DNA from: Acidobacteriota bacterium
GTDB lineage: Bacteria; Acidobacteriota; Thermoanaerobaculia; Multivoradales; SZUA-115
Direction: 5' to 3'
Assembly: GCA_024277255.1 (NCBI GenBank)
Contig: JAJRVQ010000124.1
Coordinates: forward strand, 62,001-126,000
DNA: 64,000 bases
The position numbers and the translations under genes are program-made. This document shows positions 42,466 to 52,355 of this stretch, piece by piece (position 1 is the first letter of the stretch; every line of letters begins with the position of its first letter). The notes below the pieces were generated by a model. It did no database searches and was not told the DNA's origin. It saw only the letters and a list, made by a program, of their open reading frames with translations.

Positions 42466-42678
42466 ATGGCAGAGAAGATCAAGGGTAATGAAGACGGCGA
42501 GGGCGGACGCAACGAGAGCTATCGAATCCCGGGCCGATCCTCGAACATTCCACGGAAGCAACTGGTTCGGGAGGTCAAAGAAGGAAAACATCCGAACTTC
42601 AGCGTTTACACCCGCGAAGGAGAGGACTACGTTCGCGCCAACCCCAACCACATGAGGAAGGATAACGTCGACGATTGA
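42466..42678 (+). CDS. Small DUF3892-like protein
   Basis: The protein has 70 residues from ATG 42466, which has GGAG 6 bases upstream. After a charged N terminus (MAEKIKGNEDGEGGRNESYR) come IPRKQLVREVKEGKHPNFSV and EDYVRANPNHMRKDNVDD. The VYT..GEDYVRANPN..KDNVDD layout matches the end of DUF3892 proteins, small folds of unknown function that often lie in mobile or defence regions. Identification is moderate; no role is inferred. Confidence 0.6.
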   Translation: MAEKIKGNEDGEGGRNESYRIPGRSSNIPRKQLVREVKEGKHPNFSVYTREGEDYVRANPNHMRKDNVDD

Positions 42679-42816
42679 CGACAACTTGCCCAATGGTGCC
42701 GACAATGTCGAAGGTGGCCGCCCAACCAAGCGGGTGGAGACGGTCCCGGCCTTCGGCCGCGCCGCTCACCCGCAACAACGTTCTGCGCACGTGACCACAC
42801 CGAGAGGCAACTGACA

Positions 42817-43491
42817 ATGCGGATTCTCTTTCGATGGTTGCTTGCAACGTCCATACTGCTGGCTCTCACGGTCGCAGGAGTATCCCTTTGGAAGGTCGGG
42901 CTGACCGATCCAGCGGCCTGGGCAACAGTAGCAGCGGCGCTGGCCGTAGTGTCGGCAGTAGCCTCTGCGTGGACAAGCCAGAGGGTGCTTGAGCTCCAAG
43001 AGGATGCCCAGGAGCCCAACCCAGTCCCAATGATTGACCTACGCCGTCGGTACCAGTTGGCACAGTTTCGCATCACAAACCGTGGTCGCCAAAGCGCCCA
43101 CGACGTTCTGCTTGAGTGGGAGCAGCAGCTCCAGGACGCGGAAGGAAACGATGTCGTTCTTGCTCGGGATACCGCGATCTCCGTCATTCCTGAAGGTGAA
43201 AGCGCCTCGGTGTTGTTGGGGGCGAGCCACAAGTTCGTTAACGCCTGCCAAGACACGACATACAGAGGCACCATCCGGTATCAGAATGCGTCGGGACGGC
43301 GCTATCGAAAGCCTTTTGTCGTCAGCGCCGAGCATGAACGAATCGCACTCACACACGATGAGGAGGGCCCCAAAACCTTGCATGAACTGCAGAAGCTACC
43401 GGATGAACTCAAACGTGTGGCGAACGCGATCGGTCGCCTCGAAGGCATCCTTGAGCAAAGCGGGGGAACAAGGCCTAAGAGGCAGCGATGA
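42817..43491 (+). CDS. Two-helix membrane protein with cytoplasmic/periplasmic domain
   Basis: This 224-residue protein begins MRILFRWLLATSILLALTVA, a transmembrane helix, followed by a second helix AAWATVAAALAVVSAVASAW at about 33-52. The remainder is a beta-rich domain (YQLAQFRITNRGRQSAHDVL, ISVIPEGESASVLLGASHKF, TTYRGTIRYQNASGRRYRKP) and a C-terminal helix. The layout resembles small two-helix anchored effectors or sensors, but I recognise no family. It sits in the accessory region between higBA and a PIN pair. Confidence 0.7.
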   Translation: MRILFRWLLATSILLALTVAGVSLWKVGLTDPAAWATVAAALAVVSAVASAWTSQRVLELQEDAQEPNPVPMIDLRRRYQLAQFRITNRGRQSAHDVLLEWEQQLQDAEGNDVVLARDTAISVIPEGESASVLLGASHKFVNACQDTTYRGTIRYQNASGRRYRKPFVVSAEHERIALTHDEEGPKTLHELQKLPDELKRVANAIGRLEGILEQSGGTRPKRQR

Positions 43492-43591
43492 GCAGTAGAG
43501 GCACGACGCGAAGCCGCAGAACCCAGCCACTGCACCGGTCGGCTGGGGCCGCCGGTGAGTGGCAACGCCGTTAGGCCGAAGAACGGGATCC

Positions 43592-44077
43592 ATGACGAAA
43601 CCAGCCGTTTATCTGGAAACGAGCGTGATCGGCTACGCGACATCGCGACCAAGCCGGGATTTGATTGTCGCTGGACGCCAGCAGATCACGCGGGAGTGGT
43701 TCGCTCTCCGAGCGGATGCGTACGAACTGTTCGTATCGCAACTCGTCGTCACGGAAGCCATGGCTGGGGACGAGGAGGCGGCGCGGAAGAGGGCTGATTT
43801 CTTGCAGAGAATCGCGCGACTCGGCGTCACGGAAGCTGCGGGAGGACTCGCGAACAAGCTCGTCGAGACCCGAGCAGTGCCGCCGAAGGCCGCAGAAGAC
43901 GCCCTTCACATCGCCGTTACCGCCGTTCACGGCGTAGAATACCTCTTGACTTGGAACTGCAAGCACATCGCGAATGCCACGATGCGCCAAGCGATCGAAC
44001 GAGTGTGCAGGGGGGCCGGCTACGAACCGCCGGTAATCTGCACGCCAGAGGAGTTGTCAAGTGACGAACGAGGATGA
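43592..44077 (+). CDS. PIN-domain toxin, placed before its antitoxin
   Basis: This 161-residue protein begins MTKPAVYLETSVIGYATSRP (first acidic residue is Glu in LETSV), then LFVSQLVVTEAMAGDEEAAR (Glu), AEDALHIAVTAVHGVEYLLT (Asp) and WNCKHIANATMRQAIERVCR. This variant of the PIN fold (YLETSVIGY .. DALHIA .. WNCKHIAN) is well known as a VapC-like subgroup. ATG 43592 is chosen by that conserved beginning. It overlaps the downstream small gene by 17 bases, its probable antitoxin, so the gene order is reversed compared with standard vapBC. Confidence 0.87.
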   Translation: MTKPAVYLETSVIGYATSRPSRDLIVAGRQQITREWFALRADAYELFVSQLVVTEAMAGDEEAARKRADFLQRIARLGVTEAAGGLANKLVETRAVPPKAAEDALHIAVTAVHGVEYLLTWNCKHIANATMRQAIERVCRGAGYEPPVICTPEELSSDERG

Positions 44078-44249
44078 CGAAATCGTTGAAGAGATCCGAC
44101 GGCATCGAGAAGCACATGCCGCGTCGATGAACTATGACCTGAAGCGGATTATCGAGGACTTGCAGCGGCAAGAACAAGAGTCAGGCGTCATGGTCGTAAA
44201 CCGGCCTCCTCGCAAACCGTTGCCGATGCCGCGTGCATCCTCGGCCTAA
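44061..44249 (+). CDS. Probable antitoxin of the downstream-antitoxin PIN pair
   Basis: The protein has 62 residues from GTG 44061: MTNEDDEIVEEIRRHREAHA, then ASMNYDLKRIIEDLQRQEQE, a charged two-helix start, then SGVMVVNRPPRKPLP. It overlaps the PIN gene. Its small size, coupling and EIRRHREAHAA..FDL-type pattern fit the short partner regularly found after this PIN subgroup. I infer antitoxin function from context. Confidence 0.65.
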   Translation: MTNEDDEIVEEIRRHREAHAASMNYDLKRIIEDLQRQEQESGVMVVNRPPRKPLPMPRASSA

Positions 44250-44362
44250 CAAGCCGCTGCAGCGGACCGGCTTTGCCGGCCGCTGATCGCCAGTCCGGTA
44301 GGCGACCAGTAGGCCCGCGCGTTTCCGGCAACGATCGAGAGATCTCCGTCTCTTCCAGAGAG

Positions 44363-44391
44363 TTGACGCCGGTTCGCATATTTGCTAACTT
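44363..44391 (+). promoter_or_regulatory. Candidate promoter of the second HigBA-like pair
   Basis: TTGACG (44363-44368), a 17-base spacer and TAACTT (44386-44391) lie at the start of the toxin gene. A transcript from here would begin near 44398, after the TTG at 44382, so the true start codon is unsettled. Confidence 0.4.
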
Positions 44392-44723
44392 CGTCTTGTG
44401 CCGTACCCGTTGAATACTTCCAGATCCGCGTCCAAAAGGAGATTGAGAACTGGCCGGTTGGCATCTTGGCCGACTACGCGCGAATCGTAGAACTCCTAAT
44501 GGAGTTCGGGCCGGATCTGCGGATGCCGCACTCCCGGGCGTTTGGCGGTGGCCTGTTCGAATTGCGACCTCGCGGGCGCGAAGGCGTCGGACGTGCTCTG
44601 TACTGCTACGTCAAGGACCGCCGCGTGATCATCCTGCACGCCTTCATCAAGAAGACGCGGGCAACGCCGGCACATGAGCTTGCAATCGCTCGCAGGAGAA
44701 TGAAAGAGGTCAAAGATGTCTGA
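44382..44723 (+). CDS. RelE/HigB-like (Gp49-type) toxin
   Basis: The protein has up to 113 residues in the frame from TTG 44382. The family core starts at VEYFQIRVQKEIENWPVGIL and continues RIVELLMEFGPDLRMPHSRA, GGGLFELRPRGREGVGRALY and ILHAFIKKTRATPAHELAIA, which are HigB/Gp49-type motifs. The codon for the usual first Met is not seen; the mapped -10 overlaps the TTG, so a GTA codon or a lost base may be involved. The 3' end overlaps the XRE antitoxin by 8 bases. Toxin first, antitoxin second. Confidence 0.82.
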   Translation: MLTSSCAVPVEYFQIRVQKEIENWPVGILADYARIVELLMEFGPDLRMPHSRAFGGGLFELRPRGREGVGRALYCYVKDRRVIILHAFIKKTRATPAHELAIARRRMKEVKDV

Positions 44724-45069
44724 GCTAGTTTACCGCCCCACCCCGCACGACCATGAGGCGTTCCTCGGGAAGGCACGGAAGCGTCAGGGATTCGCCAAAG
44801 CCTATGAGGACCTTGCTAGCGAGTATAGCCTTGTCCGCGAACTGCTTGCCGCCCGTTCGCGTGCGGGTCTGACGCAGGAAGAGGTCGCAAAATCGATGGG
44901 CACCACGAAGAGCGCAGTCTCGCGGCTCGAGGCCGTGGGGAAGCACTCGCCGTCGGTGACGACGCTCGAGAGGTATGCTCAAGCTGTCGGCTGCCAGGTT
45001 GAGATCCGCTTGGTTCCAGCAGCCCGCCCAACCAGGGCTTCCAGCGAACGGGGCAGGGCTCGCCGCTGA
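44716..45069 (+). CDS. XRE-type HTH antitoxin
   Basis: This 117-residue protein has the helix-turn-helix ARSRAGLTQEEVAKSMGTTK, then SAVSRLEAVGKHSPSVTTLE, and RYAQAVGCQVEIRLVPA. The helices before it (DHEAFLGKARKRQGFAKAYE, DLASEYSLVRELLAAR) are standard for HigA-2/XRE antitoxins of Gp49-type toxins. It overlaps the toxin gene by 8 bases. A transposase fossil follows directly after its stop. Confidence 0.87.
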   Translation: MSELVYRPTPHDHEAFLGKARKRQGFAKAYEDLASEYSLVRELLAARSRAGLTQEEVAKSMGTTKSAVSRLEAVGKHSPSVTTLERYAQAVGCQVEIRLVPAARPTRASSERGRARR

Positions 45070-45075
45070 AGTCTG

Positions 45076-45225
45076 AGCGTTGCGGACGACCAGCCGACGG
45101 CCGTCAGGGCCGGCCAGCTCGCGGCGTGCGCTGACCCACTTCGCCACCTCCTGCTCGATGGCCTGGCTGAGCATCTCGCGGGCGCCTCGATGCAGCACCT
45201 CGCACAGTGCCTCCGGTACCGATCC
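45076..45225 (-). pseudogene. N-terminal fragment of an IS256/Mutator-type transposase
   Basis: The minus strand encodes SVPEALCEVLHRGAREMLSQ, then AIEQEVAKWVSARRELAGPD and GRRLVVRNA, the conserved start of IS256-family transposases (helical region followed by VVRNG-like). No catalytic DDE part or inverted repeats remain. It abuts the end of the XRE antitoxin gene. Confidence 0.75.
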
Positions 45226-45253
45226 GTGGGGAAAGGAAGCGATCTTCCTTGTT

Positions 45254-45384
45254 CATTCCGCGAGGCGGAACACCCAGATCGCGAGCCAGCCGATTCTGGC
45301 TCAGACCGAAGGGCTCGAGGAGATTTCGCAGCGGAACCTCTCCGGGATGGACGCTGGGAAGGTTGTCGTTCCTGGGGGATTCCT
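45254..45384 (-). pseudogene. 5' fragment of a HigA antitoxin gene
   Basis: The minus strand reads NDNLPSVHPGEVPLRNLLEP, then FGLSQNRLARDLGVPPRG, clearly homologous to the start of higA at 41235-41540 (NKLPNIHPGE, LQPFGLSQNRLARDLGVPPR). The start codon position reads AAC instead of ATG. DNA similarity also covers the GGGGGATTCC just before the gene. The rest of the gene is missing. Confidence 0.75.
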
Positions 45385-45401
45385 GGCGGACTCTGTAGCC
45401 C

Positions 45402-47144
45402 CTACCGCAAAATCCTCACGTAACGCCCCGCCGGCACGCCGATCAGCCTGCGGGTTTGGCTGTCGGGCCAGCGTACGGTGAGGCGGTCGGCTCGGGTGGC
45501 CTCTCCGAGGCCGAAGTAGAGGCGGGGGTCGCCGCTGGATTGGTAGCCGGAGCCGGCTTGGGTTTGGGCCAGCTGGGAGCGCTCGCCGGTCGTGACGGTG
45601 ACGCGGGCTCCGAGGGTGGCGGGGCCGACCAGCACGACGCCGAGCCAGTTGCCGGGGGCCAGCGCGTTGCGGTAGAGCCGGGCCCGATCGCCGTTGTAGG
45701 AGACGGCGAGGTCTAGCCGGCCGTCGTTGTCGTAGTCGAGGGTCATGCTGCCGCGGCCGACGCGAGGTTCGGCGAGGGGACCGATCTGGGCGGCGCTCAA
45801 GGGGTGGAAGTTGCCCCGGCCGTCGTTGGCGAAGAGCTGGCCGGGCTGGCGCCAGGTGAGTCCGTCATTGAACTTCTCGATGTTGTCGAGCACGTCGCCG
45901 TTGATCACCACCAGGTCTAGATCGCCGTCGGCGTCGAAGTCGGCCAGGTCGGTGCCGAAGCCGAGTACCTGCAAGGAGGAGGCGTGGAGGCCTGCCGAGA
46001 CGGTGGCGTATTCAAACAGGTCGCCAGCGCCCAGGTAGAGCGCGTTGGTCTCCATCGACAGGTTGGTGACGATGAGATCGAGGATGCCGTCGCCGTTGAT
46101 GTCGCCGGCATCGACGCCCATTCCGGCTTCCGTCTTGCCGGCCTCGTTGTAGGCGGTGCCCCAGAAGAGGCCGACCTCCTCGAAGCGGCCGCCGCCCAAG
46201 TTGTGAAAGAGAAAGTTGGGCGTCGAATCGTTGGTGACATAGAGGTCGGGCAGACCGTCTTGATCGAAGTCGGCGGCGATCCCCCCCAGCCCTTTGCCGT
46301 CGAGATCGGTGAAGCCGGCGGCGGCGGTCGCGTCGCGGAAGCGGCCAGCGCCCTGGTTGCTGTAGAAGCGGTCGGCGGCGCGGGGGTAGACGTCCGGGTG
46401 GCAGTAGAAGAGAAACCCCTGTTCGACGTGGCGGCAATCCTGATGTGTGGCGAGCGAATAGTCGAGATAGTTGACCACGTAGATGTCGAGGTCACCGTCG
46501 AGGTCGGCGTCGAACAACAGGGCGCTGCTCGACCAGGCGGCGCCCGCGGCGCCGGCCGCCGCCGGCATCGTCTCGAAGGTGCCATCCCCCCGGTTGCGCA
46601 GCAGAGTGTTGGCGCCGAAGGCGGTGCGATAGAGGTCGGTGCTCCCATCGCCGTCGAGGTCACCCGCTACCGCTCCCTGACCGTAGCCGAAGGCGGCGAG
46701 ACCAGCGCGCGCGGTGGCCCTCTCGAAGGTGCCGTCCCCCCGGTTGCGGAAGAGCTGGTCGGTGGCCGCCGCGGTGCCGGCGGGTGGGGCCGGATCGCCG
46801 GGTAGCGCCCCGGACTGGACGAAGTAGAGGTCCATCCAGCCGTCGCCGTCGAAGTCGAGTACGGCGCCGCCGGAACCCATCGTCTCCGGCAGGTACTTGC
46901 GCCCGGTGGCGCCGTTGAGATGGACGAAGTCCAAGCAGGCGGCGCCGGTGGTATCGCTCAGCCAGGCGCCGTCGGTCTTGCCGCTGTCGGTCTTGCCGGC
47001 CAGCTGGTTCGCGGTCGCGGTGCCGCTGGGTGCCGCGCCAGGGCCAGGATCCGAGGCTTGCGCCAGGCAGGCGGGGAAGGCCGGCAGACTCAAGGCGATG
47101 AGCAGGCCGAGCCAAGGCAGAGCGCTGCCCGCGGCCTGGCTCAT
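45402..47144 (-). CDS. ASPIC/UnbV-type FG-GAP repeat surface protein
   Basis: The 580-residue protein has a signal peptide (ALPWLGLLIALSLPAFPACL). FG-GAP/VCBS calcium-binding repeats follow: DFDGDGWMDLYFV, DLDGDGSTDLY, DADLDGDLDIYVV, DFDQDGLPDLYV, DINGDGILDLIV, DFDADGDLDLVV and DYDNDGRLDLAV, forming a beta-propeller. The last 80 residues are an ASPIC/UnbV domain (LGARVTVTTGERSQLAQTQA, SGYQSSGDPRLYFGLGEATR, VRWPDSQ). Such proteins lie on the cell surface, and their ligands are unknown. ATG 47144 overlaps the TPR gene stop (ATGA). It is the last gene of a three-gene operon reading from 49917. Confidence 0.92.
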   Translation of the reverse strand: MSQAAGSALPWLGLLIALSLPAFPACLAQASDPGPGAAPSGTATANQLAGKTDSGKTDGAWLSDTTGAACLDFVHLNGATGRKYLPETMGSGGAVLDFDGDGWMDLYFVQSGALPGDPAPPAGTAAATDQLFRNRGDGTFERATARAGLAAFGYGQGAVAGDLDGDGSTDLYRTAFGANTLLRNRGDGTFETMPAAAGAAGAAWSSSALLFDADLDGDLDIYVVNYLDYSLATHQDCRHVEQGFLFYCHPDVYPRAADRFYSNQGAGRFRDATAAAGFTDLDGKGLGGIAADFDQDGLPDLYVTNDSTPNFLFHNLGGGRFEEVGLFWGTAYNEAGKTEAGMGVDAGDINGDGILDLIVTNLSMETNALYLGAGDLFEYATVSAGLHASSLQVLGFGTDLADFDADGDLDLVVINGDVLDNIEKFNDGLTWRQPGQLFANDGRGNFHPLSAAQIGPLAEPRVGRGSMTLDYDNDGRLDLAVSYNGDRARLYRNALAPGNWLGVVLVGPATLGARVTVTTGERSQLAQTQAGSGYQSSGDPRLYFGLGEATRADRLTVRWPDSQTRRLIGVPAGRYVRILR

Positions 47145-48219
47145 GGCTCGAGTTGGGCGGCGAAGCCGTCGGCCTGTTGTGCCTCGGCGTTGCGGCCGAG
47201 GAGGAGGTAACCCTGGGTGAGCAGGCGGTAGACCTCGGCGCGTTGCGGATCGAGCCGGCGGGCCGCTTCCAGCTGCTCGACCGCTTCGCTGATCCGCCCG
47301 ACCTCCAGCAACAGCTTGGCCAACGCCACTCGTGAATCCGGGTTGGTGGCGTTGAGCTGGATGTACTGCTGGTGATTCTCGATCAGGTCGTCCTTCTTGG
47401 ACAGCTCCTGGAATTCGACCAGCATCTTGCGGCTCTCCTCGCGTTGACCGAGCCGGGCCAGAGTGCGCCCCAGGTTGTAGGCGGCTCCGGCGTGGCCGGG
47501 TACTGTTTGACGCACCTGGCGGAAAGCGGCGGCCGCCGCCGAGTGGTTGCCGGCGCGGGCTTCGGCGAGGCCGAGGGCGAACTGAGCTTCGACATTGGCG
47601 GCGTCGCCGGCGACCGCGCGACGCAGCAGTTCCAAGGCCTCTTCGTCTTTCCCCTGGTCGGCGAGGAGCGCGCCGAGTTTGAACAGTGTTTGCGGCTGCG
47701 GGTTTCCTGCCGCAACCAGCTGGCGCAGTTCGCGCTCAGCCCGTTCGAGATCGCCGGTGTTGAGCGCGCACATGGCGATGTTGAAGCGGAAACGGGGCTG
47801 TGGATCGAGTGTCCAGGCCTTGTCGAGTTCGACCATGGCCGCCGAGCAGCGACCTTGCCGCAACAGCCCTTCGGCGAGAACCTCCATCCAACCGACGCGG
47901 CCCGGTTCGAGTTCCAGTGCGGCCCGCAGGTAGGGCTCCGCTTCGCCGTAGCGGAACTGCTGTTGCAGAACGTGGCCGTAGAGATAGAGAATCCGCCCTC
48001 GCGCCTTGCCCGCGGCCTGGCCTTGGGATTGGCGGTCGATCTGCTGCTTGAGGATCTTCTCCGCCCGGGAGTACTGGCCTCGCTCGATCATGTCGAGGAG
48101 TTGGGGACCGGTGATCCTGGTGGTCCTCTGCGCCGCCAGCGGCAAGGAAAACGCTGCCAGCACCAGCCACACGGTCAGGGGCCGGCTCCAGCGCGCCGAG
48201 TGAGCTTTCGGTCGGCCGT

Positions 48220-48223
<4 letters not shown>
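47141..48223 (-). CDS. Exported TPR protein between two ASPIC genes
   Basis: The protein has 360 residues from GTG 48223, overlapping the upstream stop (GTGA). The N terminus carries the signal sequence SRPLTVWLVLAAFSLPLAAQ. Ten or so TPR-type helical pairs follow: YSRAEKILKQQID, YGEAEPYLRAALELEPGRVG, CSAAMVELDKAWTLDPQPRF, DEEALELLRRAVAGDAANVE and SEAVEQLEAARRLDPQRAEV. A long in-frame extension upstream runs antisense or out of frame to the ASPIC gene and is not used. It likely scaffolds in the periplasm for the ASPIC proteins on both sides. Confidence 0.85.
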
Positions 48224-49917
<1,694 letters not shown>

Positions 49918-50030
49918 GGCTCGTGGTTGGAGGCTAGCCCGCCTCTGGCGCGAGGCGGGAGAGCCGGTGTTGCCGGTGAAGTATGCTACCTCGTATCCCG
50001 GTTGAATTGTCTCCTCAGAACACGAGTCGC

Positions 50031-52352
50031 ATGCTTTTCTCTCGCCCCCTAGCCGTCTCTTCTGGTCGCGCTCTTCTGGGCGGCGCGCTGCTCGTTTGGG
50101 TGGTCTTGCCGATGACCGGCTGCGCCGCGTCCGAGGACACGGCCGGGCCAGTGGCCGTGCCGATGGAAGAGGGAGGCGAGGTGCCGGTCGAGGTACCGGC
50201 GAGCAACCGGGCGATGGCTCGACGGCTGCTCGATATCTTGCAGGGTGACGGCGCGGAGCAGACTTTCAGCATGGCGCGGTTAGTCACCACTCTGCGGGCA
50301 GCCGAGCTGCCGATCGATCTCAGGCGGCGAACCCTCCACCACGTACGGCTCGGCCAGGCGTTGCTGTTCAACGGCGACACCGAAGAGGCGATCGGCGAGT
50401 TCGAGGCGGCAAGTGCGGCGGTGGCGGCGAGTTCCGATCTGTTCGATCCGAAGTTTCGCAGCAACGTGGCCCGGCTGCTGGCGGTGGCCTACTTGCGGCT
50501 GGGGGAGGAGGAGAACTGTCTGCTGGATCACAATCGGGACTCTTGTCTGCTGCCGATCGAGGGGGGCGGAGTTCACCGCACGCCAAGGGGGGCTGAAAAG
50601 GCGCTGGAGGTCTATTTGCGGATCTTGGCGCAAGAGCCCGACGATCTCGAATCGCGCTGGCTGCTCAACATCGCGGCGATGGCGGTGGGGCGCTATCCGC
50701 AAGGGGTGCCGGCGCGTTGGCGCATCGAGCGCAGTTCCTTCGACTCCGAGGCGCCGCTGAGCCGCTTTGTCGATGTCGCTCCGCAGACCGGCCTGGCGGT
50801 GACCGCGCTGTCCGGCGGGGTGGCCATGGAGGACTTCAACGGCGACGGTCTGCTCGATGTGATGGTCTCTTCGTGGCTGTTGAGCGACCCTCTGCGATTT
50901 TTCCTCAACCGCGGCGACGGCACCTTCGCGGAGCGCACTCGGCAGGCGGCTCTCGACGGGCTGACCGGCGGGCTCAACTTGGTCCACGCCGACTACGACA
51001 ACGATGGCTTCGCCGACGTGCTGGTGCTGCGCGGAGCCTGGCTGGGAGCCTTCGGCCACTACCCGAACTCCCTGCTGAGGAACCGCGGCGACGGCACTTT
51101 CGAGGATGTCACCGAGGCGGTCGGTCTACTCGATTTCCATCCCACGCAGACGGCCGGCTGGGCCGACTACGACGGCGACGGCCGCCTCGACCTCTTCGTC
51201 GGCAACGAGTCGACGCCCGGCGAGGATCATCCCTGCCAGCTCTTTCACCAAGAATCGGATGGCACCTTCCGGGAGGTTGCCGCCGAGGTGGGTGTGGCCG
51301 CCGGCGGGATGGTCAAGGGGGTGGCCTGGGGCGATTTCGACAACGACCTTCGCCCCGATCTCTACCTCTCGCGCCTCGGTAGCGACAACCTGCTGCTGCA
51401 CAACGAGGGGCCGACCGCGGACGGCGGCTGGAGCTTTCGCGACGTCACCGAGGCCGCCGGCGTCGGCCAGCCGCTGCATAGTTTCCCCACCTGGTTTTTC
51501 GACTACGACAACGACGGCTGGCTCGATCTGTTTGTCTCCGGCTATCCGGAGGAGTACCTGACCGCCAGCGTCGAAGCTGTGGTGGCCGACCACCTCGGTC
51601 TGCCGACCTCGGCGGCACGGCCGCGGCTCTATCGCAACCTGGGGGATGGCAGCTTCGAGGAGGTGAGCCGCGCGGCCGGCGTCGATGGCGTCTTCTTCAC
51701 CATGGGCTCCAACTTCGGCGATCTCGACAACGACGGCTGGCTCGATTTTTATCTTGCGACCGGCGCGCCCGACTATCGCGGCTTGATGGCCAACCGGATG
51801 CTGCGCAACGACCGTGGCCGCCGTTTCCAGGATGTCACCACGGCCGGAGGCTTTGGCCACCTGCAGAAGGGGCACGCGATCGCCTTCGGTGATCTCGACA
51901 ACGACGGCGATCAAGATGTCTACGCGGTGATGGGGGGAGCCTACCCCGGAGATGTCTACCCCAACGCCCTGTTCGAGAACCCGGGAGGTGGCGGTAACTG
52001 GGTGACCTTGCGCTTGCAGGGGGTGGCCTCCAACCGATCGGCGATCGGTGCGCGTCTCGCCTTGCAGGTCGCCGCCGAGGACGGTGAGGAGGGCGAGCGG
52101 ACGATTCACGTCACGGTGGGCACCGGCGGCTCCTTCGGCTCAGCCAGCTTGCAGCAAGAGATCGGCCTCGGTGCGGCGACGGTGATCGGCAGCTTGGAGG
52201 TTCTCTGGCCCAGCGGTGAGGTGCAGCGCTTCACCCAGCTGGCGGTCAACCGAGTCTACGCTCTGCGCGAAGGCGAGAGCAAGCCGGTGGCGATCACCGC
52301 CGAACCCTTTCAACTCGGTGGCGGTTTGAGTCATCACCACCCCGGCGAATAG
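50031..52352 (+). CDS. ASPIC/UnbV lipoprotein with TPR-like N-terminal region
   Basis: The protein has 773 residues from ATG 50031; ATG 49983 is another option. The N terminus holds a lipoprotein signal (GALLVWVVLPMTGCAASEDT) with Cys near residue 31. Residues 60-250 are helical and TPR-like (QALLFNGDTEEAIGEFEAAS, YLRILAQEPDDLESRWLLNI). FG-GAP repeats follow (DFNGDGLLDVMV, DYDNDGFADVLVL, DYDGDGRLDLFV, DFDNDLRPDLYL, DYDNDGWLDLFV, DLDNDGWLDFYL, DLDNDGDQDVYAV). The end is an ASPIC/UnbV domain (IGARLALQVAAEDGEEGERT, VLWPSGEVQRFTQ). Divergent from the ASPIC operon. Confidence 0.9.
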   Translation: MLFSRPLAVSSGRALLGGALLVWVVLPMTGCAASEDTAGPVAVPMEEGGEVPVEVPASNRAMARRLLDILQGDGAEQTFSMARLVTTLRAAELPIDLRRRTLHHVRLGQALLFNGDTEEAIGEFEAASAAVAASSDLFDPKFRSNVARLLAVAYLRLGEEENCLLDHNRDSCLLPIEGGGVHRTPRGAEKALEVYLRILAQEPDDLESRWLLNIAAMAVGRYPQGVPARWRIERSSFDSEAPLSRFVDVAPQTGLAVTALSGGVAMEDFNGDGLLDVMVSSWLLSDPLRFFLNRGDGTFAERTRQAALDGLTGGLNLVHADYDNDGFADVLVLRGAWLGAFGHYPNSLLRNRGDGTFEDVTEAVGLLDFHPTQTAGWADYDGDGRLDLFVGNESTPGEDHPCQLFHQESDGTFREVAAEVGVAAGGMVKGVAWGDFDNDLRPDLYLSRLGSDNLLLHNEGPTADGGWSFRDVTEAAGVGQPLHSFPTWFFDYDNDGWLDLFVSGYPEEYLTASVEAVVADHLGLPTSAARPRLYRNLGDGSFEEVSRAAGVDGVFFTMGSNFGDLDNDGWLDFYLATGAPDYRGLMANRMLRNDRGRRFQDVTTAGGFGHLQKGHAIAFGDLDNDGDQDVYAVMGGAYPGDVYPNALFENPGGGGNWVTLRLQGVASNRSAIGARLALQVAAEDGEEGERTIHVTVGTGGSFGSASLQQEIGLGAATVIGSLEVLWPSGEVQRFTQLAVNRVYALREGESKPVAITAEPFQLGGGLSHHHPGE

Positions 52353-52355
52353 GCG

